Shown here one piece after another: positions 1 to 11,100 of a stretch of 64,000 bases of DNA. The notes under the pieces were generated by a model. The model saw nothing but the letters and a program-made list of their open reading frames with translations. It had not been told where the DNA came from and ran no database searches. The position numbers and the translations under genes are program-made. The stretch comes from Schistosoma haematobium (Eukaryota > Platyhelminthes > Trematoda > Strigeidida > Schistosomatidae): NCBI RefSeq assembly GCF_000699445.3, contig NC_067198.1, forward strand, positions 27,291,536 through 27,355,535. Direction: 5' to 3'. Position 1 is the stretch's first letter. Each line of letters opens with the position of its first letter.

Positions 1-365
1 TACTGTTATATGTGGAATGGGGGAATAAATAGCAAGCACTTACACTGTTGAAAAACTTTTAAATTTATGATGCAATAGCAATACACATGACGTTTATTGG
101 AATCGATATCAAGCTTTGTATTACAACATTGGACTTAAAAACTAAGGTTATATGTCCATTCTGTAACATTTTTTGAACTGAACCTCGGTTTTCACACTTT
201 ACAAATTTTAAAACTGAAATAGTTAAACTTCATTTAAATCATTACATTTATGGAGCCACTCACTGCATAGATTTATTTCAGTGCATTAAAGTATATTTTC
301 TTTCTCATCTTTAAAGCTGATAATTGCAAATATACCATAAGGTTAGCACTTTTGGATAATATTAA
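1..365. other. AT-rich intergenic DNA, nothing recognised
   Basis: No open frame, repeat or RNA gene that I can support is visible here. The stretch ends at the RTE tail that starts near 366. Confidence 0.5.
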
Positions 366-660
366 ATGAAGTTTATTTATTTATTTGAACACATAAATAT
401 TGGTACAAGGGGGCACCAAATATATATGCGCCACACAAAGCAATGAGAATGGGAAGAGAAAAAAGAAGGTAAGGTGAGTATAAGAAAAAAAGAACAATAA
501 CGAACACAGATTAGTATAAGGTAGTGTAATAATAATAATAATGGAGGAAATGGAAAGGTACAACCAGAAGAATTCTTTTAGTTAAGGAAGATACAAACAC
601 TTTTTATGAAGTAAAAAGAGGTTACAGTAGGATCGCCACTGGCTTCTATTCTGAGCCATA
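366..660 (-). mobile_element. 3' end fragment of an RTE-type LINE
   Basis: Read on the minus strand, this closely matches the 3' end of the RTE at 19.0-21.9 kb. It contains the same end of the ORF (tctgagccatat on the plus strand near 650), the same A-rich untranslated region and the same terminal (TTTA)n tail at 366-386. It is a short 5'-truncated copy, the normal product of incomplete target-primed reverse transcription. The 60-codon minus ORF inside it is part of the untranslated tail and not a gene. Confidence 0.75.
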
Positions 661-1200
661 TCGGGGTACCTGGCCTGTCGTATGTCCTGATGGTGTTCTC
701 GTAACTTTCGGGTTGCCTGATCTGCCAAGGGCGATGGGACAGTGCATGATGCTGTTGTTGTGTGCTAGGTTCAAAGAGAATTGTATGCTTTATGCATGCA
801 AATCCGCCCCGTTATTGTTTCTATTTTATAAGTATCAGATATTAAATGAAGTATCGGAACAATTAGTTCCTTTTTCAATTTTCAGATACCGTTTAGAGAT
901 GGAGTCAAAAAACAAATGGACTTGATTAATTGCCGTGATTAATTCACAGTTTTCATCTATATACTTAATCTATTTGCATATATACCCAGGAATTTCTTGT
1001 TCATATGATAGTAAAAAGGACAATTTTGGAAAACGCAACTTCAGTAATCAGTTTATTTAGAATTTTAAAAAACAAATAGAATATCTGTAAATTATAAACA
1101 AGAGAACAATGCATAGTGTAATAATTAAAGTGTCAGTACTTGGAACATAATTGAAAGAATTCACATTCAAAAAATTCACCTCAAAATCTCTTTATTTTAT
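661..1200. other. Non-coding stretch between RTE tail and membrane-protein gene
   Basis: AT-rich sequence without a supported gene. The 70-codon plus ORF at 713-925 shows no recognisable domain and I do not call it. Confidence 0.4.
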
Positions 1201-1201
1201 T

Positions 1202-2179
1202 TTATTCGCCTGTGTCATTATAATCCAAGGATATTTGATTAGCATGATCGAAATTATTTGGAGTTATTTTCTGGAGTTCATTATTATTGAATTCCTCCTT
1301 CAAATATTGAACATTACTTTTGTATTCATCAAGATTGTTTAAACTTTCTAATTTTATCATGCTATGTCTATCATTGGAACTAATGATGTTTTTCATAAAT
1401 ATTTGATTTTTGTTTTTATACCATGGTTTTACAATTGATTTGTTTGATAGATTTTGCTTATTTGTTCTTTTGTAATACATTTTATTCACCATAAAATTCA
1501 CATTATCGTCTCTTATATGATTAACATCAGATTTTTTGCCTGTTCTTGAATTATTAATATTTTGATTATGATCAACCACATCATTTAGATTGTCTATTAC
1601 ATTTTCTGAATCATCTACTAGTCCTTCAATTGATTCATCTTCAGTTGATCTATTCAATTCTATATTGTATAGCTGTCTACAACTTATAGTATTCTTCCAT
1701 GCAGCCTCTAATACAAAACGTATTATTTCATATTCAACCAAATCTTCAGGTATAATTCTTTTCTTACTTCCTTTGAACAGCTGATAATAACTTATTAATA
1801 CAGTAAATACTGCTTTTGCATAGATGTCATAATTCATTGGCAAATTTTCTTTCTTAATCTCTTTTAGTTGTAATCTTACACTATTGAATTCCTTCACAAG
1901 TAACTTGATCAATTTCACATAACGAATAAACCTTTTTAGTACAAATAATAAAACAACCACACCAAGAAATATACTGAAACAGATTAGACTTGTAAATAAT
2001 AACTCTATCATATGTTGTTCAATAATGTTGTGTAAATAACCAGCTGGATTCCGAAGAAATGATGCACGTAAGCTAATAGCATTACCAATTAGATCATAAT
2101 CGTAATCTTTGCGAAAATCTGTTAAATTTTCATAACTAGGATCAATAATAATTAAATCTTCATCATTGTAAAATGGCAT
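1202..2179 (-). CDS. Unrecognised single-pass membrane protein, 325 aa
   Basis: An uninterrupted frame of 325 codons, long for DNA this AT-rich. I recognise no family. Residues about 1-57 are acidic and tyrosine-rich. Residues about 58-81 form one strongly hydrophobic segment, followed at once by a basic cluster (KRFIRYVK), which suggests a single membrane helix with a cytoplasmic C-terminal side. Residues about 82-180 look helical, and the remainder is rich in Asn, Asp and Ser and probably disordered. ATG at 2179 is the first ATG after an in-frame upstream TAA. The stop codon lies within a run of overlapping AATAAA motifs, so the 3' untranslated region may be very short. It could also be the last exon of a larger gene, because the frame stays open for about 36 nt upstream of the ATG. 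Confidence 0.65.
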   Translation of the reverse strand: MPFYNDEDLIIIDPSYENLTDFRKDYDYDLIGNAISLRASFLRNPAGYLHNIIEQHMIELLFTSLICFSIFLGVVVLLFVLKRFIRYVKLIKLLVKEFNSVRLQLKEIKKENLPMNYDIYAKAVFTVLISYYQLFKGSKKRIIPEDLVEYEIIRFVLEAAWKNTISCRQLYNIELNRSTEDESIEGLVDDSENVIDNLNDVVDHNQNINNSRTGKKSDVNHIRDDNVNFMVNKMYYKRTNKQNLSNKSIVKPWYKNKNQIFMKNIISSNDRHSMIKLESLNNLDEYKSNVQYLKEEFNNNELQKITPNNFDHANQISLDYNDTGE

Positions 2180-4100
2180 TTCTAACTTGATAATAAGATC
2201 ACTATATAATATAGAAATATTTTATTCTAATGGTAATACAAGTTAGGTATATAGATTAACATTTCCTATTGTTCAAATAAATGTGATTGTCTCCAGATAT
2301 ATGAAATCAATATATCGATCTTTGATAACAAATTTAATTCAGTTAAATAGTATCATCTATAAGTTAACCTACATAATGTAGTATCTTCATAATACCCACT
2401 GAAATAGATGCAACTTGTTAGTACTTTCGGTTATTGATGTTGTAATTCGGAAGTTGAAATCACAGATTATATAACCAAAAATAAGAGGCAGGTACTTTCA
2501 TTAGATGAATTCAAATTATAATCACCTATATGCACTTGAAATGTAAATAATGAATGGTAACGTGATTTAAGATTTTTTTTCTCCCGTATTAAATATACTT
2601 GAGCTATTTACAGATACTATGGTTACGATCATTTGGTTGATAGGTTTAAATAATTATCCCGTGTCTTTATCGACTGTAAGGCAAAAACGAAAACCAATTT
2701 TCCATGATACAGTTTACTAAATATGAAATGAAGGAAAACTACAGCTAAATAAATCGACTCACTTTATCCTTATTGAATAGAATCATGTTGATCTTATGTG
2801 TATGATATGAGAAATTTCAAATTGATTGCTTTTTCATTTTGAAGTATTTGGAGTAAAGAAAAAAACGATTTTCATTGTTGTTCAAGTATCTGATTGGAAT
2901 CTTTAAACAATTCAGTCATCTTTATATGGAGATCAATAAAATATTTGTATCAATATTTAACCTATATGAACTGCAATCGAATAAAAAGGTGACGAAACGA
3001 CTCACCATATTACTTTGTGAAGCTCACTGAGCTTATTTAAGATCAATCCTAAATTATTACATACACTGAACGTTACATGGAACACTTATGAGTGTGTTCA
3101 TAGGGTACCTATTCTAAATCTTTGGAATCCTACCCACATTACAGCTGTTAGATGATCAGTATAATCCTTAGATCTAGAGCAATAATATAGCAAGTGGACT
3201 TTTCATGGGCCATTAATCTCATCAGTTTTCTTTTATAGATATCCTTTTTTAGGGAACAGTTCGTCTGACTTTCCAGGAATTGATATTCTACCTGAAAGCT
3301 ATCTTGACTTGGAGTATCTGACTGACATCGTATTGTATGATGAACTAGTAGTAGGGGTCTCGTAACTTATTTAGTGTGCTAGTTTCTTTAGTATAGTGCA
3401 TCATTTATATAAATTTTCAGTTTGTATCATATGTAACATAATTTAAATAAATTCAGCTTAACATTTTGATTGCATCAATTTAGTTTGATGTCATTTTGTA
3501 TTAATTTAGAGTAATCCTTCATAAGTATCAATTTCGTTAACCCATAACAATACATATGAATCTGCAAATATACGGGTATCTTTGTTAGAGAAGTTTTTTG
3601 TTTTGAATGAACGAGTTAATTTGCACTTGCTTAGTGTGCTTGTTTTTTCACTGTGTTGATTCGTATTCATTTTCAGCTCAAACTATATCACAGTTTCTGT
3701 TTCTTAAATTATAAAAAGTTTTAAGTTCAATACATAGTCATAGTCTCATGAACACTTTGAGTGTTACTGCAATACTGTAATATGCATATACAGCCATCAC
3801 ATGCTCTAAAGTGAAATTGTCGATAACTTCTGAATGGGTGTAGTGATTCTGCTATATAAATTACTGAAAATGTCTATAATTGTTGACAATTGTACATTTT
3901 CAGTTTGTTTGTGTGTACGAGGAATGATTGATAATATACTATGTATTCCGTTGGTTGTTGAACTTTCTTCACACCTACATTTCAGAAATAATGGTTAAAA
4001 GTTATGTTTTGTAAATCTTAAAATTTTAAGTATTTCAATATCAACCCTGCTTTCAGGAAGATCGGCAGTTTTAACAGATAGAATTGATTTGCATATTAAT
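2180..4100. other. Intergenic stretch without a supported gene
   Basis: AT-rich DNA between the membrane-protein gene and the hammerhead repeat. It would contain the promoter of the downstream minus-strand gene, but I see no distinctive regulatory motif, open frame or repeat. Confidence 0.4.
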
Positions 4101-4109
4101 TCATTATTG

Positions 4110-4375
4110 TATTGGTTGTTTGAATCTTCCCATTGATGTTTAGGACTGAAAGTGATCAGTCTCTTATCAGCATACGTGCGGATTACCTTAAGTCACAAGC
4201 ATTATAGGTGGAGGTGGATGGTAGCTAGCAGTGGAATCCATGACGCGCGTTTCATCCTATTCGGGACATCCAGATAACGAGTCCTAAATAGAACGAAACG
4301 CGCGCCCTGGATTCCATTGCTGACCACTACCATCTCCGCTTATGATATGCATATTGTGCTACTTCTTACTACAAA
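4110..4375. mobile_element. Sm-alpha-like hammerhead repeat, two halves head to head
   Basis: Two copies of the hammerhead end of the tRNA-derived SINE family meet in opposite orientation. The minus half (about 4213-4266) has the stem III GCGCGC box and the ggaatcca stem I strand. The plus half (about 4266-4325) has stem I catccag, a degraded core, stem II around tcctaaataga, gaaa, cgcgcg and ctggattcca. The left flank (4123-4180) matches the tail of the SINE at 24.1-24.3 kb (cccattgatgt, gatcagtctcttat). This is an old inverted pair, with neither core intact. Confidence 0.7.
4266..4325 (+). ncRNA. Degenerate hammerhead ribozyme motif
   Basis: Stem I, stem II, GAAA and stem III (CGCGCG) are recognisable. 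The core reads ATAACGAG where CTGANGAG is required, so C3 and G5 (standard hammerhead numbering) are both A. These positions are essential, so cleavage is not expected. Confidence 0.6.
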
Positions 4376-4399
4376 AGCATTTACAATCGGGACTGTGTA

Positions 4400-5190
4400 T
4401 CTTTAGTACGGCGAAATGTTAAAATATCAAAACATTTTGAATTTACGTAAACAGCATAAAGAGACAATACCTACGGACACATGGAGTTTATGTCACTGAA
4501 GTAATACGGTAAACGAAAACCTAAACAATATAAAAAATGTCGGGTATGGATTGTTTTTCTTCAGAACTCAAAAAATAAATCAATTGAGGTTTTAATAAAT
4601 TTTCTTTAGTTATTCATTGATGCATGTTAAAACAAACGAAACCTACAATAAAAAACAAATGCATGTGCAGAAAAACGAAACATAAAGACAATTTATTATA
4701 CGGAATGACTGTAACTCAGAAGTCATTAAAACAAGAGAATTAGAAAGCTGTTTTGTTCTAGCATGGGACTTCTCAATAGTGTGTACCTCTAACACCACTA
4801 GAGATCAGACTCAAGTATTTCAAGCTTTAGGTAGTTGTTACATAATTTCCGGAACAGAACAAAGTACCAAACTGAAGAAATCACTCGTTAATACAATATT
4901 GTGTTATAAAAAAACAACAAATATGTGACAAGAAAAAAAGTTTAGAGACGGGAGGATTAAAGCAAACATGAGAAACGATCGGGTAGCTGGAAATGAAGTT
5001 TTACATTGATAATGTGAAATTTTAAAGATATTAAACCTAAATATATGAGTCGTCGAAGAATTACATTAAAAGCAATTCAAATGTTATGTGTACAAAACAG
5101 TTCACAACCAAGAAATCGAGCAGCCATTTAAGCAATAGAACAACAGAGACAAGAAATAATTGACGGAAAAAAAGTATTCACTTCAATTGT
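4400..5190. other. Probable 3' untranslated/intergenic region of the YjbQ gene
   Basis: Downstream of the stop codon at 5192 on the minus strand. The first clear AATAAA on that strand is at about 4693-4698. No other gene is seen. Confidence 0.35.
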
Positions 5191-5191
5191 A

Positions 5192-8100
5192 CTATCGTAG
5201 GCATCCTTGTATTGTGGCCACTACTTGACGCGAAGCTACGATAAAAATGGATGAAAGTTAGAAGTTTATAAGGGTACTAATTCTATGTCATAGTAAAAAA
5301 TAACATTAGTTATTAAAAGAAAATCGAATCGAGATAATTAGAACATACAGGATGTGATTGTATTTGATGAATTACAGCAGCAGTACAATAGCTCAGCAAT
5401 CAAATATTAGACCACCAATTCAAACTTAATGATTATTACAACACCATAATTGGTTGTTAGAATTCAGAGATAATGAGTTAACATGACTGGTCAACAATAC
5501 GCTTTTTATGGTCACGCTTAGAATAGCTTAAAATTATACAGACAGTAAGGTTGATGACTAATTACTCTTATAAGAAAACTGTTACCAAATTATATTAGTA
5601 TACTTTAATAAGTATTCTACCAATTATCTAGCTAGTCAATCTACAGAGAATAAGTTCGGGTCTTTGATAGCACCTTTTTGATAAGATGCTTCAGCGAATG
5701 GGTTCGCGTATGAAAACAAAAATTACCGTCTTTTTCAGAGAAATACAGATAATGGACAAATAGTGAGTTAAAGATACAGAAATTAAACATAGATACGAGA
5801 TTACAAAGTTGAATAAGAACTTACAACCAGAGTTCCGATGTTCACAAAGCCATATTCCTTGCCAAGTACCCAAGGCTAACTGACCATTTGTAATAGGTAC
5901 GGTAATACTGGGTCCACCAAGTAATGCTTGTTTTGCATGTGCAGGCTTAAACAGAATTTGAAATTTGAAAACATACATACATATTGTTAAGCTAAAAGTT
6001 ACATGTAGTAAGTGAATATTAATAATTATAATGAAAATATGTTGAAAAAATATATTTGACATGGTGCAAGTAGGTAATACGTATACAAGGATCGTAAGAA
6101 AAGCCAATATGTGAATTTTATCCAAGAAAACTAATTAGTAACAATGGGTTATGACGGTACAGTCGATTGACCAAACAATAAAGCAATTGAAGTGGTTCTA
6201 CAGACAATTTATTCGTTGAGTCGGTACCCAAATTTCAGATCACAAAGAACAGAATCAGTGGTTGCCCGACTGAATGAATAAGATAATGTAATTACAACTG
6301 ATATAAATTCACCCAAGACAGTATAACCATTTAGATACTTACTCATTAAGTAGCTAATGATTAATCAAGTTGATACAGTGGGCCAGTTGGACATTAGTCA
6401 CATACTGAGCTCACACTATATGGAGTATTTTTCTAAGAAACGGGAATTTCCATTGATATGGCTTCAATTTCTATGGAATATATATATATATATATGAATG
6501 CAGTTATTAAGAGACGTTCTTTTCACTTTCAGTCTTCTCATTCAATTAGCCGATTAGGGTCGCAAATAGGAAGCATGTTATTCAACGTCAGAGCTAAACA
6601 CTGTACAACACAACAGAGAGTTACATAAGAATCAGTAGCTTATCCTTTCTCTATATCTCCCACCAACAACGGAAACTAACCTACAATATGGTAATGATAC
6701 AAAAGTAGGTCAGTCGTACATTATAGTAACATGACTGACTCGTGGAAGGTGATTTACGAAAATCACGCCGATGAAATTAATTATTCAAATGAACTTTTCA
6801 TCAACATTTTAAGCTGCAATCGATAAACATAATTCAACCATCTATTTAAGTTATGCAATTTTCAGCACATCAATGTACTAATAGAATTAAATTGAGGTAT
6901 TAAGAACAATCATAAATGTTGTACATTATTGGAGTGAATATGAACTTACCATGTCATCAGCACCTTCACAATTATGTTTGTATTTAAGTGACTACGATAA
7001 ATATAAAAAAATTATGATTTAATAACAACACATAGATATGTTAACATGAATAAATTTAATGCACAATTGTTCACTGAGGAAGAGGTTTTTGCAAATATTT
7101 TCTTTGGATTATATATGATTAATCTCCGTTGGAATCTGTACACCCTGGGTGGACCCCTAAATATCGCTTTGAGTTAAAGAGTTTACTATATTTTAAGATT
7201 GTGGCTATCAGCAGAATTTAGAAAACCCGTTTTGTTCTACTTGAGAATAGTCATACTGGGACAACACGTGCATCCCGGAATTCTACCGTTAACCACGACT
7301 TAAAAGTCTAATTTGCAATACGTTACATTAAATATAACACAGTTGGCCAGTGCTCTCTGAATTTTAAGTAATTTTCTAGTTGGAGTCAGTTCATGGTGGG
7401 AACTATCCCAAAAAGATTACACCACCTTATCTGAATATTCGAAAATTTAAGTAACCGATTACTCTGCCTTTGTAAAGCGCTTAATTCTATTACTCATCAA
7501 AATGCCACATACATTAGTGGAATTATTGACTGAAATTTCAAGTTTTTAATGAACTTATTTGTTTATAGCTTCATGAACTCTAGGAATCTGGATCCTCCTG
7601 CCGTGAAATAAATATTTATATGGAGACAAAGTGTAATTTATTCGATGTCAAGACCAAGTTGAAGGCTAACAAGCTAAATATGATATATTTATATAGATCC
7701 TAGTTGCAGTAGATTCATTGCATACACCACCAAAAGTCCAGAGCTGTATATATTTAACTAAATAGGTCGTTTGCAACGCATTGGAAACAATAATAAGACA
7801 TTTACTATATGAAATGCCGGTGGTCCGTAAAGAAAATGGAACAAATATTTCTAAACGCAAGTTGAAAGGGAAAACAATATTTCCAAGCAAAATGGACTTT
7901 TAAGCAGTAATGTTCCCACACGATAGGTGAGATGAGCACATGATAATCAACAATGAGAATGAAACATACCTCAGGTACAAGATGATTTAGAACCATTTCC
8001 ATATCTGTTCTGAAAAATCAATAGCGAAATAAAGTGAATTTATATAATCCCTTATCCCAAATTCATAGAAATGAGGATTAGAGTTTTTAAGCAAAAAAAC

Positions 8101-11100
8101 TATTAATATTAAAATGTGAACAAGATGTTTTCAACACGGTGGTTGATTCGTTTAAATGTCAAACAACTAAATCAAGGATGAGAATTCCACAATATCTACA
8201 ACAGTTTGGGAGTCCTGATAGCAGTACTAATAGTAATATTAATGACTTTATATGACTGTTATAAATGCTCAAGTGCTCGAACACATGCAAGACTAACAGA
8301 ATGGATGACTGACATTTTTTTATTAAGTCAATAAAGAAATCGACACATTCGTTTATCAATGTATCAGACAGAAAAACCAGCCACTAGCATTTTTTTTTAC
8401 AGAAAAAAGCCACGTTTCTTAGGTTTCATCTTTAAAATAAACATTTAAGTCTGAATATAATGCCAACAGAAATTGTCTAGTATAATCCAGCTTTTTATAT
8501 TCTACGCAATTAAAGACATCAAGAACCTTAGTTGAAACAAAGAATTCACTACACCTAACAAAGTACCTAACCTACACAAAATATACTTTATCGTAAACTT
8601 CCATTCATCCATTTATCTTAGTTCTGTTAATTATCCGTTTTCGAGAGATGAACCATTTATCCCCATATCTTGGAGAAAAATTCCAAAATGCTGATTTAAG
8701 AGAAATTTCTTAGATCCCTGTTTATTACAGTTAGTCCCATTTTTGATTTGTTAATATTCAGAAATCAAAGTTTGAGAATGCCCCCAAATGTCCTGGTATG
8801 GCCGAGAGTGGGGTGGGCCTACCCTCCCTCTCGAAATGCTCTCACACGGCCACGCGTATACAGCCTCTGCCTTCAACGTCCGCACACTTATGCAGGTCGG
8901 ACAACAGATAGGACTGGCTATGTCTTTGGATAGTCTTAATATCGATGTTTGTTGCCTATCCTAGACCCGTATTCATGACTCTGGCGAAGTACTACAAATT
9001 CGATCTCCATCTGTCGCTTCAAAAGCTTGTTTGACGTGCGTTTATCCGGGGACCCTGTGGCAGCTTCATCTCGTCTTGCTGGTGTTGGTGTCGCACTAAG
9101 CGCTAGAGCTGAGGCAGCACCAATCCATTGGATCCCCATAAACAGTCGGTTATGTGCTGTTAGAATAGAAAGTTCCATCAAAGTGAGAAGAAATTGGCGT
9201 AAGAAACTATGTCTTTTCGTCATCTCCGTCTATGCTCCGACAGATTGCAGCCCGGATGAAATCAAGGATGAGTTTTACCACCAGTTATCTGTTCTTCTCC
9301 AGAAAGTGCATTCGACAGATATTGTAGTACTAGCCGGAGACTTGAATGCTCAGGTCGGGCGTCTAGGCACAGAAGAGAATTGTTTAGGTGGCCGATGGGG
9401 ACTTGTTGGTCGCAGGACAGATAACGGGGACCGTTTACTGCAACCGTGGACAGACCACAACCTGTTTCTGGCTAGCACTAACTTTCGGCACATTCATCGC
9501 CGATGTGCCACATTGTACCAATATTTATGTGTTCAAATAAAAGAATAATAAAGTTTGAGAATACGCAATAGAAGTAAAACCTTTGGTGTCCATTATCAAC
9601 GTCATGAATGAAGACGATAATGAAACATAAATCTCTTATCAATTTCGTATATTACACTTAATCTAACCACATTGTGCAATGGTGGTAATACAAGCCGAAT
9701 TCGAAATGTGCTAGAAAAATTTGAGGCACTCGAATGCAAACGGACAGATGGTAAGAATGAATAGATGAAGCTTGAAAATAGGCTTTACGCCAACTTTATT
9801 AAATAAATTTATATCTAAGCTTATTTATGAAAACAGACAAAGAATAATCTTGGTGAATAGAGATAAACAAGAATTCACATATAAAAATGCACATAAGTGA
9901 AAGGTTGGGATTATTAGTAAATGAATGAATACAATATAACCAATAATCTCATAATTAATTATGTGAATATCAGATAAGGTCAAGCAATGATTTGTATAAT
10001 TCTGCCATATTAATTCCCGCTACAATCCAATTGTAAATGAGTTACTACAACCCTCATTATGAATACCTGAAAAAAGGTCGAGTGAAACTTACGTAACAGA
10101 TGGATCCCAACTCTGTTAGTTAAAGAAAAAGATAATAAAAAATGTTAGGGGTAATATAAATATGATAATATCATAAACACCCCTAATCTTGTTCGCAACT
10201 TTTGTAAACTTCAAAATATTCAGGAATAACTGGATACATTTAAACACTGGTTTATCAAGAAGGCTGAGTGAACAGAGCGAGACCCTATGTTTCATGACCG
10301 GTTTTCCCAAAAAAACTATTCTGCAGTACAGAAAATAAGAGTGACAAATAAACTATGGTTAACTAATCTTCGAAACGTCTACATGCATCTTGACAGGACT
10401 CATCGCCTATCGGTATTGAACTGACTATGTATTTTCAACTCTGAGGTAAGTGGTATCGTAAATAAGACAGTAATCAACATAGTATAATGCTTCTGTTTTC
10501 CGATTTCGAAATTATATGAGACTGACAAAATCCAAGCACGGGTACAAAAGGTTCTCTTGGTTTTTGCCAAATTACGCCAGATATTCATGTTAGAAAAGAT
10601 TTATTGAACAGCAGTTTTTTCCTTATTACTCTCACTATAGAGTATTGAATAGAGGGAAAGTTGGTAGTTGAGGTCATATATCTCCATATAGTGAGATGCT
10701 TAGTACATGATGTAGTCAGTCAGCTACAACGTAGGACCAGGCACATATGTGTATCGATCCAAGTTGCCATACTTCATTAGCACAACAAGATGAACACCGG
10801 ATTCATAGAAGTAGTTAATTAAGTGGTGATAATATATAAAAGAAAGATTGCATATAAGAACAAGTACATGATGCGTTGCACATGCAACAACCATTTACGC
10901 TGACATGTAGTGGAAAAGTTGTAAAAAAAGCTAGAGATGGGAAGATCACTGCATATAATCATTCCATGAATTTACTGACTGATGATATGAGACATGTTGA
11001 CAAGTGAAGGCTTGCCAACTGGAGGTCGCAAAAGACTCATAATCAACTGTTGTAGACATTCAGTGATAGGGTGAAAAACTGGTTGCACTTGTGTTCATTC

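Noticed and set aside
5691..6125. 144-codon ORF as an independent gene
   Set aside because: Only 5945-5825 is coding, as exon 6 of the YjbQ gene; the rest of the frame is intron on both sides.
8936..9223. 95-codon minus ORF
   Set aside because: Shadow of the RTE endonuclease region on the other strand.
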